Source: Fructobacillus durionis (GTDB lineage: Bacteria; Bacillota; Bacilli; Lactobacillales; Lactobacillaceae). Taken from it: 64,000 bases of DNA. Where the stretch lies: assembly GCF_900112405.1 (NCBI RefSeq), contig NZ_FOLI01000003.1, positions 50,279-114,278 of the forward strand. Direction: 5' to 3'. A program made the translations under genes and the position numbers. Shown piece by piece: positions 1 to 9,284 of this stretch (the stretch's first letter is position 1; every line of letters starts with the position of its first letter). The notes beneath the pieces were generated by a model. That model was not told the DNA's origin. It worked only from the letters and a program-made list of their open reading frames with translations, and did no database searches.

Positions 1-72
1 CACCGGATGCGCAAGCTAAAGGAATTGGCCAAGCAAATTGAAGACGGTACTTTTGATGCCGATAAGCTATGA
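1..72 (+). CDS. whiA: WhiA-like protein, C-terminal end (partial)
   Basis: An open frame runs from the window edge to TGA at 70-72 and encodes 23 residues beginning His-Arg-Met-Arg-Lys-Leu. This basic NHRxRKLxxxA-type tail resembles the helix-turn-helix end of WhiA, and in Lactobacillales whiA normally sits directly before clpP. Identity therefore rests on synteny plus a short tail match. A terminator follows two bases after the stop, so the gene ends its own transcript. Confidence 0.6.
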   Translation, partial: HRMRKLKELAKQIEDGTFDADKL

Positions 73-73
73 C

Positions 74-97
74 AAAAAGGGGTGAGAGCCCTTTTTT
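74..97 (+). terminator. Intrinsic terminator after whiA
   Basis: An eight-base-pair stem (74-81 with 89-96, AAAAAGGG/CCCTTTTT) encloses a 7-nt loop and runs into a T tract. It separates whiA from clpP. Confidence 0.8.
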
Positions 98-158
98 GTT
101 TAGAAATAGTCTTTTATGCGTTACAATAGAACACTAAAGAAGAATAAAGGAGATTACT

Positions 159-767
159 ATGTGGCCTGGAGTTATTGAACAAACTGCAAACGGACGTGAG
201 TCCTACGACTTGCCATCACGACTTTTGAAGGACCGAATTATTTTGGTTCAAGGTGAAGTGGAAGATAGCATGGCAACTTCTATCGTTGCCCAATTGCTCT
301 TCTTGGAAGCGCAAGATCCAGATAAAGAAATTTCCATGTACATCAATTCACCCGGTGGTTCAGTAACCGCAGGGCTATCAATCACTGATACGATGAACTT
401 TATTAAGGCACCAGTGACAACCATTGTCATGGGATTGGCTGCCTCAATGGGAACAATCATTGCTTCTTCAGGTGAAAAGGGGCACCGTTATATGCTGCCT
501 AACGCGGAATACTTGATTCACCAACCAATGGGTGGTGCAGCTGGTGGTACGCAACAGTCAGATATGGCCATTATTGCCGAGCAATTGACAAAAACTCGTC
601 AAAAGTTGAACCAAATTTTGTCAGATAATTCTGGTAAGGATTTGAAGACGATTGCCCGAGATACCGAACGTGATTACTGGATGTCAGCCGAAGAAACATT
701 AAAGTACGGATTGATTGACGGAATTATGGAAAAAGCCGGTGAAAAGCCCATTACTTTAAAAAAATAA
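159..767 (+). CDS. clpP: ATP-dependent Clp protease proteolytic subunit ClpP
   Basis: This 202-aa protein is full length for ClpP, the tetradecameric serine peptidase that degrades substrates unfolded by ClpC/ClpE/ClpX in the cytoplasm. The catalytic Ser96 lies in GLAASMGT, His121 in LIHQP, and the acid is within the RDTERD motif at 167-172. An AAAGGAG ribosome site stands eight bases before the ATG. A TACAAT -10 box is visible at 122-127 with a poor -35. I found no clear CtsR operator (tandem GGTCAAA), so heat-shock control by CtsR is not supported here. The gene is probably monocistronic. Confidence 0.98.
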   Translation: MWPGVIEQTANGRESYDLPSRLLKDRIILVQGEVEDSMATSIVAQLLFLEAQDPDKEISMYINSPGGSVTAGLSITDTMNFIKAPVTTIVMGLAASMGTIIASSGEKGHRYMLPNAEYLIHQPMGGAAGGTQQSDMAIIAEQLTKTRQKLNQILSDNSGKDLKTIARDTERDYWMSAEETLKYGLIDGIMEKAGEKPITLKK

Positions 768-798
768 GCGATAAATCTAGCTTAGTTTAAATGTTTGA

Positions 799-1836
<1,038 letters not shown>

Positions 1837-1847
1837 TAACATTGTTG

Positions 1848-1877
1848 AAACCCCAAGTCTTGGACTTGGGGTTTTTA
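1848..1877 (+). terminator. Intrinsic terminator after D-ldh
   Basis: A perfect 12-bp stem (1848-1859 with 1863-1874) has a 3-nt loop and a short T run. Confidence 0.9.
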
Positions 1878-1893
1878 TTGAGGAGAATAAAGG

Positions 1894-3045
1894 ATGACTA
1901 CTCAAGAATTTTCAGGAAAAGAAGCCCTGAACGTTAAAGACTTCTTCTTCAAGGTTTTGCAAGGTTCTGCCAATGGTATTTTGATTGGTGTTTTACCTGC
2001 TGCCGTTATGAAGTATATTATTCAGTATTCCGGAATTGGAAATACTCACTGGGGTGCAAATTACTCTGCTATTTTGACCCTCTTTACATCAATGATTCCA
2101 ATTCTAATTGGAATGGCCGTGGCCATGAACTTCAAGATGAAGGTCTTGGATACCGGTGTTGTTGCCTTGGCAACGATGGTTGCTTCAAATTCTATTTTGT
2201 GGGGAACGGTTGAAGCAGGAACAACCCATCCGTTGTCTGGTAAAGTCTTAGCCGCACCAACTCGTGTTTACATGGCGGCTGGGGCCGGTGACGTGATTAA
2301 CGCGATGATTGTTTCTGCCATCGCGGTCTTCGTGGTTTGGCTTGTTTCACGTTACTTAAACGGATTTGGATCAGTTGCCATCATCCTGTCACCAATTTTG
2401 ATTGGTGGTGGTGTGGGACTCCTTGGTAAGGAGATTGCACCTGCAGTCGGTGAAATTACGACTTTGATTGGTGACATTGTGGCATCATTTACTAAGTTGG
2501 CGCCAATCCCAATGGCTATCCTAATTGCGATGGCCTTCTCAGTGATTGTTATCACCCCGGTTTCAACGGTGGGAATCGCTTTGGCGATTAACCTTTCTGG
2601 TGTTGCTGCGGGAGCTGGTGCTGCTGGTGTGGTTGCGACAACCATCGTCTTGTTGATTAACTCATGGTCAGTCAACAAGAAGGGGACGACCGTTGCCATC
2701 TTCTTAGGAGCGATGAAGGGTATGATGCCTTCTATCTTTAAGAAGCCACTCATGCTATTCTCCTTCATGTTTGCCGGTGCCATTGCTGGTATTCCAATGG
2801 CACTCTTTGATGTTCAGGGAACGCCAATTACGGCCGGATTCGGATACATTGGAATGGTGTCACCATTGCAGTCAATGATTAAGGATGCGGCAATCCCAAG
2901 TACGGTGATGAACCACTATATCTCACCATTTGTTGGTTTGATTGTTTGGGTGATTATCCCTGTCATTGCAGCACTTTTGGCGCAGTTTATCTTCTCCAAA
3001 CTGTTGAAGTTCTACCAACCATCAGATTTGAAGCAAGAATTGTAA
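1894..3045 (+). CDS. PTS EIIC-like membrane permease (PF13303-type)
   Basis: A polytopic 383-aa protein with about ten hydrophobic segments, starting after a GGAGAATAAAGG ribosome site. It resembles the stand-alone 'PTS_EIIC_2' family: a Gly/Ala-rich membrane core with no EIIA or EIIB domain and no phosphorylatable His/Cys site that I can find. Such orphan proteins are usually annotated as sugar PTS IIC subunits, but the substrate is unknown and phosphotransfer dependence is unproven. It lies 57 bp after ldh with a terminator between them and another terminator downstream. It may be transcribed by readthrough or from a weak promoter that I could not assign. Confidence 0.75.
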   Translation: MTTQEFSGKEALNVKDFFFKVLQGSANGILIGVLPAAVMKYIIQYSGIGNTHWGANYSAILTLFTSMIPILIGMAVAMNFKMKVLDTGVVALATMVASNSILWGTVEAGTTHPLSGKVLAAPTRVYMAAGAGDVINAMIVSAIAVFVVWLVSRYLNGFGSVAIILSPILIGGGVGLLGKEIAPAVGEITTLIGDIVASFTKLAPIPMAILIAMAFSVIVITPVSTVGIALAINLSGVAAGAGAAGVVATTIVLLINSWSVNKKGTTVAIFLGAMKGMMPSIFKKPLMLFSFMFAGAIAGIPMALFDVQGTPITAGFGYIGMVSPLQSMIKDAAIPSTVMNHYISPFVGLIVWVIIPVIAALLAQFIFSKLLKFYQPSDLKQEL

Positions 3046-3058
3046 TGAATCAATTAAG

Positions 3059-3089
3059 AAAAGTCCGCTCATTGAGCGGACTTTTTTGT
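3059..3089 (+). terminator. Intrinsic terminator after the EIIC-like gene
   Basis: A perfect 10-bp stem (3061-3070 with 3074-3083, AAGTCCGCTC/GAGCGGACTT) with a 3-nt loop, followed by six Ts. Confidence 0.92.
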
Positions 3090-3127
3090 TATAGTAATGT
3101 AAACAACGCTTACTGATTGGAGAAAGA

Positions 3128-3394
3128 ATGTTCTCATCCATACAAACACTATTACTACGTTCCGGACGCGTATCCAGAGTACGCCCGATGCGTTCATCAG
3201 GACGTTCGAACCGTTCATCTTCATACGGCCGTCGTTCTTCTGGATTTGGAAGCAACATCGGCCGTTGGATTTCCCGTGCTATTTTCTGGAGTATTGGTTG
3301 GCACATTGGCTCTCAGCTTGCATCTTTCTTTGGCTTTTCAGGTTTGATTCTGATTGTCATTGTTGTGGTTTGGCTGGCGAGAAAAAGACGGTAA
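3128..3394 (+). CDS. Small Arg/Ser-rich single-pass membrane protein
   Basis: I do not recognise this 88-aa protein. The first ~45 residues are rich in Arg, Ser and Gly. Residues 46-85 are strongly hydrophobic with one or two membrane segments, ending in a basic ARKRR tail. The gene has its own expression unit: an extended -10 (TGT then TATAGT, 3090-3095), a GGAGAAAGA ribosome site, and a terminator at both ends. That supports it over an overlapping 76-aa frame that starts at 3117 and lacks the hydrophobic end. The basic N-terminus probably stays cytoplasmic (positive-inside rule). Function unknown. Confidence 0.65.
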   Translation: MFSSIQTLLLRSGRVSRVRPMRSSGRSNRSSSYGRRSSGFGSNIGRWISRAIFWSIGWHIGSQLASFFGFSGLILIVIVVVWLARKRR

Positions 3395-3396
3395 TA

Positions 3397-3434
3397 AAAA
3401 AAGATCCTGCTTAGTTATAAGCAGGATCTTTTTT
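3397..3434. terminator. Bidirectional terminator
   Basis: A perfect 14-bp stem (3397-3410 with 3421-3434) has A tracts on one side and T tracts on the other. It can end both the small membrane gene (plus) and the aro operon (minus). Confidence 0.9.
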
Positions 3435-3978
3435 ATTGAATTTGGTACAGGCACCAAATCATTTCCGGTTGGAAACGGCCGATGACCCGCTGTTTTTTTT
3501 GTAGTTGATCTTCAGCGTTTTGGCTAAAGATGGCGTACTGGTAGTCCCCAGAGAAAAAGGCGTCGGCTGCTAATGGCTTAGCGGGGACAAAGTCAATGTC
3601 TAAATGCAGACCATTTGCTTTCTCGAAATCTTCGAGGAGTGTCTTGGTCGTCTTATGACTGACGGCACGCCTGTTTGGCTGTGACGTATTTTCGACAAGG
3701 AGCATTTCCATTGTGGGCGCTGCCCAAGTCTTTTGGATGCGTAGCTGTTGCCAGTGGGCATAATGCTGGCTGGTCCAGGTATCACCGTTTGGACCCTGGT
3801 AGCCAACCGGGACTAAGAAGTAGTCGCCTGAATACTGGTCAAGCTTTTCATAGATGGAGGCAAAGTCTGGGTGGAGTTTTATTCCAAAAGACTGATAGTG
3901 GGGGTCTCCATCTTGAAGGTTTTGTGCAGTAAGATTGGAGTCGGTTTCCTTTGGACCAAGGGTATGGATAAGAGGCAT
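3433..3978 (-). CDS. Short prephenate dehydratase-like domain protein, last gene of the aro operon
   Basis: A 181-aa protein beginning MPLIHTLGPKETDSNLTAQ, which echoes the GP-x-G(S/T)xS start of prephenate dehydratase (PheA) domains, and it sits where pheA is expected after tyrA-aroK. It is much shorter than normal PheA (about 280 aa). It has no ACT regulatory domain and I cannot find the catalytic TRF motif. It could be a diverged one-domain dehydratase, a BacA-like prephenate-using enzyme, or a non-catalytic binding protein. It begins 22 bp after aroK and shares the bidirectional terminator. The role in phenylalanine synthesis is inferred from context only. Confidence 0.5.
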   Translation of the reverse strand: MPLIHTLGPKETDSNLTAQNLQDGDPHYQSFGIKLHPDFASIYEKLDQYSGDYFLVPVGYQGPNGDTWTSQHYAHWQQLRIQKTWAAPTMEMLLVENTSQPNRRAVSHKTTKTLLEDFEKANGLHLDIDFVPAKPLAADAFFSGDYQYAIFSQNAEDQLQKKQRVIGRFQPEMIWCLYQIQ

Positions 3979-4000
3979 AAGCGATTCCTTTCTGTTTTAA

Positions 4001-4513
4001 TCAGACGTTTTTGAGTTCTTCGATGATTTCTTTGGCAATTTCTTCCGGTGTTTTCTGGTCGACTTTGATAATTAAATCGGCTGTTTTACCGTATTTTTCC
4101 TGTCGGGACTCTTTTAAAGCAATTAGGTCATCCACGCTTTTATCAGCTAAGATGGGGCGCTTGCCCCAGTCTTCGCCAGATAGATTAGCGATGGTTGTTT
4201 CGTCGGAAGGTTGGAGCCAAATAACCGGACGGTCGTGCTGAATTAAGATTTCTTGGTTAACGGCTTGGCAGGCTGTGCCACCACCAGTTGCCAGAATGTT
4301 CTCACTATCTAGTTCAGCGATGAGTTGGTCCGCTTCAATTTTCCGGAAAGCGGCTTCGCCCTGGCTGGAAAAGAATTCGGGAATGGTATGACCGATTCGT
4401 TCTTCAATGACTAAATCCAAATCGGAGAAAGGGATGTTCAATTCTTTAGCTAGTTCACGGCCAACGGTTGTTTTTCCGGAGCCCATGAAACCGATTAAAA
4501 TTGGGTTATTCAT
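4001..4513 (-). CDS. aroK: Shikimate kinase
   Basis: A 170-aa cytoplasmic kinase that phosphorylates shikimate at the 3-OH using ATP, step five of the chorismate pathway. The P-loop GFMGSGKTT is at residues 8-16. The substrate-binding Asp (DLD, ~32-34), the FRKIE arginine and the GGGTA loop are present. The length is typical. The start overlaps the end of tyrA by 8 bp, which indicates translational coupling in the operon. Confidence 0.96.
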   Translation of the reverse strand: MNNPILIGFMGSGKTTVGRELAKELNIPFSDLDLVIEERIGHTIPEFFSSQGEAAFRKIEADQLIAELDSENILATGGGTACQAVNQEILIQHDRPVIWLQPSDETTIANLSGEDWGKRPILADKSVDDLIALKESRQEKYGKTADLIIKVDQKTPEEIAKEIIEELKNV

Positions 4514-5366
4514 GTTCTTTCTCCATTCGAATGCGATCTGCTTGTGTGGTACTTAATTGGTCAAAAAGTTCTTTTTCCTGACCGTTTTCGATAAACTTCT
4601 TTAACTTTTGTACTTCTTCTTCAAAGTCAGTGATTTCTGCTAAAACCTGTTTAGGGTTTGACAGGAAGATACTGGTCCACATGGTCGGGTCGGCTTTGGC
4701 GATTCGACTAGCGTCTAAGAAGCCAGCGGCTGGCTTTCCCCAATCAACGTCGGATTCTCGTTGGTCTTTTGCGACTGTTTCGGCTAGGGCAAAGGCCAAC
4801 AAGTGGGGGAGGTGGGAAGAGCTAGCCACGATGTGGTCATGGCTCTTGGCGTCCACCATACGAAAGTCGAAACGAGCTGCAGACAGCAAGTCTTCAAAGG
4901 CTTGAACTTCTTTCTGACTGGCGTTTTCTTGAATCAAGAAATAGGTGTGATCGACCAAACGACCTGGGTTGGCATTTGCTGCACCTGAAAGGTGGGAACC
5001 GGCCATGGGGTGACCGGCAAGGAAGGCAACGCCATTCTCCATGAGGGCCTGGGCACTCTTTTCGATTTGAACTTTAGAAGAACCAACGTCGGTGACAACA
5101 GCGCTAGGTTTCAGAGAAAGCTTTGCTAATTCTTCTAGACGCTGGCAGATAACTGCCACGGGGCTGGCTAAGAAAATCCAGTCGGCCTCTTTGGCACCTT
5201 CTTCAAAATCAACGGCTGCTGCCACGGTGCCAGACTGCATCATTACCTGAAGGTTTTCAGGGTTTGGGTCATGAGCGATGATTTTGACATCGGGCTGACT
5301 CTCTTTCATTAATTCTGCAAGGCTGGCGCCGATAAAGCCCAAGCCGTCGATAAAGACTGTGGTCAT
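4506..5366 (-). CDS. tyrA: Prephenate dehydrogenase
   Basis: A 286-aa NAD(P)-dependent enzyme that converts prephenate to 4-hydroxyphenylpyruvate on the tyrosine branch. The nucleotide fold GLGFIGASL is at 9-17 and the active-site segment HPMAGSHLSGAANA is at about 118-131. It ends without an ACT domain, so tyrosine feedback through ACT is not expected. That leaves transcriptional control by the upstream leader as a plausible main regulation (inference). It starts 4 bp after aroA and overlaps aroK. Confidence 0.95.
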   Translation of the reverse strand: MTTVFIDGLGFIGASLAELMKESQPDVKIIAHDPNPENLQVMMQSGTVAAAVDFEEGAKEADWIFLASPVAVICQRLEELAKLSLKPSAVVTDVGSSKVQIEKSAQALMENGVAFLAGHPMAGSHLSGAANANPGRLVDHTYFLIQENASQKEVQAFEDLLSAARFDFRMVDAKSHDHIVASSSHLPHLLAFALAETVAKDQRESDVDWGKPAAGFLDASRIAKADPTMWTSIFLSNPKQVLAEITDFEEEVQKLKKFIENGQEKELFDQLSTTQADRIRMEKEHE

Positions 5367-5370
5367 GTTC

Positions 5371-6645
5371 TTACTTCCTTAGTAGTTGGTTTAAGTCCTT
5401 GGTAAAGTCGGGGTAGGATACCGCCATACAGTCCTCATCTTGGATGTGAACGGCTTGGTCAGCTAAGAGGCTGGCGACTTTTAAGGTCATCGCAATGCGG
5501 TGATCGCCGTATGATTCGAGTTCCTTGTCAGCCACTTGGAATGGCTTTGTTGAACCCGTGATGATGAGGCCGTCTGGCTTTTCTTCAATTTGAATGCCAA
5601 GCTTCTTGAATTCGGTTGCAATGGCGGCCAAACGGTCGGATTCCTTAACACGGAGTTCAGCTGCACCAGAGATGGTTGAAACACCGTCGGCACGGGCGGC
5701 TAGAAGGGCCAAAATTGGCACTTCGTCGACTAGGGCGGGGATGTCTTTTTCAGTAATGGTAAATGGCTTCAAAGGTCCAGCCTGAATAGTCAAGTTAGCC
5801 ATTGGTTCACCGGCCGTTTCGATTGAATCGATTGTCAGGTCAGCGCCCATCTGTTCTAAGACCTTAATGATTCCGGTACGGGTGGGGTTCATGCCAACGG
5901 ATTCAATGGTAATCCTTGAACCCGGTACGATAGCACCGGCAACTAAGAAGAAGGCGGCGGATGAAATGTCAGAAGGCACTGTGACTTCCTGTCCCTTTAG
6001 TGGATAACCTGGGCGAATATGAATCTTATCCCCAGTTCGTTCAATACTTTCTGGTGAGAAAAGATCTAGCATTCGTTCACTGTGGTCACGGGAAGGAAGG
6101 GGCTCTTCGATAACTGTTTCGCCCTTAGCTGTTAAGGCAGCCAATAGAATGGCGGATTTAACCTGGGCCGAAGCAACGGGCAAGCGGTAGTTAATTCCAT
6201 GAAGGGGCTGTCCCTTGACCGTCATTGGTAGGTGACCTTCAGTGGCAGATAACTCTGCTCCCATTTCAGTTAATGGTGTGATGACACGGCCCATTGGACG
6301 CTTGGATAGGGAAGCGTCACCAACCATGTGGCTGGTAAAGTCCTGTCCGGCCAGTAGGCCGGCAAGCAAACGGGTGGACGTTCCTGAGTTTTGCATGTCG
6401 AGATCTGCAGAACTCTCGGTCAGGCCGTTTAGACCGACTCCGTGAACAATTAGTTCGCCCTTTTCTTCATCAACTGAAACACCCATTTGACGGAAGGCCT
6501 GGAGGGTGGCTAAGCAGTCGTTGGAACGGAGAAAGTTCTTAACGTGAGTGTCGCCTTCGGCAATCGCACCAAAGATGATGGAGCGGTGGGAAACGGACTT
6601 ATCACCTGGGACCTGAATGCTACCTTGTAAACTTGGATTCGACAT
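5371..6645 (-). CDS. aroA: 3-phosphoshikimate 1-carboxyvinyltransferase (EPSP synthase)
   Basis: A 424-aa enzyme that transfers enolpyruvate from PEP to shikimate-3-phosphate. Visible motifs are PGDKSVSHRS near residue 13, QNSGTSTRLL near 85-94 (the NAGTAxR motif with Ser for Ala and Ser for Ala), RVKESDRL, and GDHRIAMT near the C-terminus. Full length for the family. It begins 10 bp after aroC. The NSGTST variant of the glyphosate-contact loop suggests a class II-like enzyme, which is inference. Confidence 0.97.
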   Translation of the reverse strand: MSNPSLQGSIQVPGDKSVSHRSIIFGAIAEGDTHVKNFLRSNDCLATLQAFRQMGVSVDEEKGELIVHGVGLNGLTESSADLDMQNSGTSTRLLAGLLAGQDFTSHMVGDASLSKRPMGRVITPLTEMGAELSATEGHLPMTVKGQPLHGINYRLPVASAQVKSAILLAALTAKGETVIEEPLPSRDHSERMLDLFSPESIERTGDKIHIRPGYPLKGQEVTVPSDISSAAFFLVAGAIVPGSRITIESVGMNPTRTGIIKVLEQMGADLTIDSIETAGEPMANLTIQAGPLKPFTITEKDIPALVDEVPILALLAARADGVSTISGAAELRVKESDRLAAIATEFKKLGIQIEEKPDGLIITGSTKPFQVADKELESYGDHRIAMTLKVASLLADQAVHIQDEDCMAVSYPDFTKDLNQLLRK

Positions 6646-6655
6646 GGCGTACTCC

Positions 6656-7825
6656 TTAGAAGTTCTTCAATTCTTCGCGGTATTCAGCAACCTGCTTCTT
6701 CAAGCGGTCGATTTGTGAACCGTCGAATGTTTCGGTGATGGCCTTGGCCAATTCGATGGCGACAACGGATTCAATCACAATTGAGGCTGGCACGATGGCG
6801 GTTGTATCAGAGCGCTCCACCGTGGCCTTCTTGATTTCCTTGCTGTTGATGTCAGCGGATTGCAATGGCTTGTAGAGCGTTGGGATTGGCTTCATAGCTG
6901 CTTTGACAATCACTGGCATACCGTTTGTCATACCACCTTCGAAGCCACCCAAGTGGTCGGAGTTACGAGTGAAGCCCTTGCCTTCTTCCCAGTCAATTTC
7001 GTCCATGACTTGGGAACCAGGGCGAACGGCGTTTTCGAAACCGTCACCGATTTCGCAGCCCTTCATGGCGTTCACGCCGACAACGGCAGCAGCGACTTTG
7101 GCATCCAACTTCGTGTCCCAAGATGTGTAGGAGCCAAGGCCGGCTGGCAAGTTGGTGGCGACGACACGAATGACACCACCAAGGGTGTCACCATCGCGCT
7201 TGGCTTGGTCGATGCGGGCGTGAATTTCTTCCACCTTGTCTTGATCCAAGATGCGAAGGTCGTTTTCGTGGATACCCGCTTCAATTGTGTCAACATCGGT
7301 TGAAAGGTCAGCTGCGGCTTGGATACCGCCGATTGATTCAACGTGACCGACAATCTTGACGTCCAAGGCTTCCAAGACTTGCTTACAGATGTTTCCGATG
7401 GCCACACGCATGGCCGTTTCACGGGCTGATGAACGTTCCAAAACGTTACGCATATCGCGGTGACCGTACTTCATACCACCAACAAGGTCAGCGTGGCCAG
7501 GACGGGGACGTGAAACCGAACGCAAGGTATTTTCAGCGTTGGCGGGTGTGACTGGGTTCATGATTTTTGACCACTGGGCGTGGTCACGGTTCTTAATGGT
7601 CAAAGCGATTGGTGATCCCAAAGTGACGCCGTGGCGAACACCACCGGTGATGATAACCTGGTCCTTTTCAATCTTTTGACGGTTACCACGACCGTAACCT
7701 CCCTGACGGGCGGCCAAGGCGGCGTTGATCTCATCGATATCGAGATGGAGACCGGCGGGGATGCCTGTCAAGATTCCTGAAAGTTCAGGACCGTGTGATT
7801 CACCTGCTGTGTAGTAATTGATCAT
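6656..7825 (-). CDS. aroC: Chorismate synthase
   Basis: A 389-aa FMN-dependent lyase that makes chorismate from EPSP, the branch-point compound for Trp, Tyr and Phe. Signatures include GESHGPEL at 8-15, RRQGGYGRGNRQ-type phosphate contacts near 40-50 (here ARQGGYGRGNRQ), RPGHADLVG and SARETAMRVA. It is the monofunctional type and lacks a fused flavin reductase. It lies 19 bp after the MFS-chorismate mutase gene, so chorismate formation and use are encoded side by side. Confidence 0.97.
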   Translation of the reverse strand: MINYYTAGESHGPELSGILTGIPAGLHLDIDEINAALAARQGGYGRGNRQKIEKDQVIITGGVRHGVTLGSPIALTIKNRDHAQWSKIMNPVTPANAENTLRSVSRPRPGHADLVGGMKYGHRDMRNVLERSSARETAMRVAIGNICKQVLEALDVKIVGHVESIGGIQAAADLSTDVDTIEAGIHENDLRILDQDKVEEIHARIDQAKRDGDTLGGVIRVVATNLPAGLGSYTSWDTKLDAKVAAAVVGVNAMKGCEIGDGFENAVRPGSQVMDEIDWEEGKGFTRNSDHLGGFEGGMTNGMPVIVKAAMKPIPTLYKPLQSADINSKEIKKATVERSDTTAIVPASIVIESVVAIELAKAITETFDGSQIDRLKKQVAEYREELKNF

Positions 7826-7844
7826 AATGTTTTCCTTTTTTTGA

Positions 7845-9284
7845 TTAGTTGTTTTGTTTAGAAGCTTGGTAAGCCTTTGATTCGTTCATCATGGCCTGCC
7901 AAATGGCTTGATTGTAAGGAATAAGTGCTTTGTCTTGGCTGTTTTTAGCAACCTTATCAAGGACCTTTTGCTCACGCGAGAGATCTTCGACGGCGATGTC
8001 GTCCTGCTTCTTGAAGCGAATCACATCTTCCACTGCGTTGAAGCGTTGTTCGGACAACCGCAGTAGCGCTTTGTCAATGCGGTCGATTTCCTTGCGGGCG
8101 TCCTTGAGTGACTGTGCTTCCTTTGGTAGGAGAGCGTAAACAACAAGGGCGATGGCCAAGGACATGAGGGCCATGGAAGCATCGGCTAGGATAATGTTGA
8201 CGCTTGGATTCTTAATTAAGAGTCCGGTAATGATTGGCACCGTGAAGGAGGCCAGGGAACCGAAGATGAAGAAAGTTCCGGTCATCAAGCCCTTGTTTTT
8301 GGCGGTCAATGAAAGTAGGCTGTTCAAAGCGATTTGCATCAAACCACCAGCTGCTGAGAAACCGAAGACGAGAGCGGAAATATTGGCCACCGTTTCGTTT
8401 GCACTAAGTGAAAGCGTCACGATGGATAGAAGGGATAAGCTGTTCAACAATAGGAAGAGTTCCTTTTTGATGTTGAAGCGGCGAAGGAGTGTGACAACCG
8501 TTAGTACACCGGTGATGGAACCAATACTGTAAAGCGAAAGTAAGAAGTGGGCCACTGACTTTGAGAAACCAATGCCGGCCGCATAGATGGTAATCCACTG
8601 GGTGAACCAGATCATGACGGCCATTGATGAGAAGCCGTAGAGAAGCAAGGCGGTCATTAGGACGGCTTTGCGAATCCCGTGGAGGGCGACTGACTGGCTG
8701 GCCTTTGTTTCGACTTTGGCCTGTTGAATCTTCTTAATTGGCAAAGTTAGGATGTTGACGAAGTTTAGGGCCAGAATGGCGGCCGGCACCATGAAGGAAA
8801 GACCGAACCAAAGGTTGTTGTCGGATAGGTAAAGGACAATCATTGGAAGGATGAATTCACCCGTTGAGATGAAGGCCTTGAGCAAAACCGTGTTGGAAGT
8901 ACTCTTCTTTGAAATTTCTTCCAAGAGTGGGTAGGTCGCTGAATCCATGGCGGAGTTGGCAACGCCGGCTAAAATCGTTAATCCGTATGCCAAAGTCACT
9001 GAAGTGTTAATTGGCGTTAGTACCAAGAACAGGAAGTAGGTAGTAATTCCAATTAAAAGGGAGGTTTTACGGCCGAAGTGGTCGGAGATGAAACCCATTA
9101 GTAGGTAGGCAACCAAACGGCCAATTCCAATTCCGGATAGGACGAAGGAAGCGGCTGTTAGGGTACTGGACCAGTTCTGAGCCAGTTGAAGTAAGTTCTG
9201 GGTCAGAATGATCATGCCAAAACCGTGAACCAGGTAGTTGGCGTATAACCCGGCTCGAAGCCGGTTAGTGGCTAGTGCGTTCAT
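7845..9284 (-). CDS. MFS transporter fused to C-terminal AroQ-type chorismate mutase
   Basis: A 479-aa fusion. Residues ~10-385 form a 12-segment major facilitator permease with the loop-2/3 signature GFISDHFGRKTS (64-75). Residues ~392-475 form an all-helical AroQ (CM_2) chorismate mutase: ARKEIDRID near 396-404 (Arg397), SEQR with Arg414, IRFKK, and DLSREQKVL (Arg437/Glu438), matching the Arg/Lys chorismate contacts of the family. The mutase should face the cytoplasm and convert chorismate to prephenate for tyrA. The start codon overlaps the aroD stop by one base. No separate chorismate mutase exists in the operon, so this domain probably supplies that step. The permease substrate is unknown; an aromatic compound or shikimate intermediate is inferred from context. 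Confidence 0.88.
   Translation of the reverse strand: MNALATNRLRAGLYANYLVHGFGMIILTQNLLQLAQNWSSTLTAASFVLSGIGIGRLVAYLLMGFISDHFGRKTSLLIGITTYFLFLVLTPINTSVTLAYGLTILAGVANSAMDSATYPLLEEISKKSTSNTVLLKAFISTGEFILPMIVLYLSDNNLWFGLSFMVPAAILALNFVNILTLPIKKIQQAKVETKASQSVALHGIRKAVLMTALLLYGFSSMAVMIWFTQWITIYAAGIGFSKSVAHFLLSLYSIGSITGVLTVVTLLRRFNIKKELFLLLNSLSLLSIVTLSLSANETVANISALVFGFSAAGGLMQIALNSLLSLTAKNKGLMTGTFFIFGSLASFTVPIITGLLIKNPSVNIILADASMALMSLAIALVVYALLPKEAQSLKDARKEIDRIDKALLRLSEQRFNAVEDVIRFKKQDDIAVEDLSREQKVLDKVAKNSQDKALIPYNQAIWQAMMNESKAYQASKQNN

Noticed and set aside
2352..2783. 143-aa open frame opposite the EIIC-like gene
   Set aside because: Shadow of a real membrane-protein gene, no ribosome site and low-complexity composition; same for the long frames opposite aroC (6860-7303) and the Nudix gene (20611-21060).
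3098..3112. Possible cre (CcpA) site after the promoter of the small membrane gene
   Set aside because: Only the outer GTAA/TTAC bases are symmetric and the central CG spacing does not fit the cre consensus.
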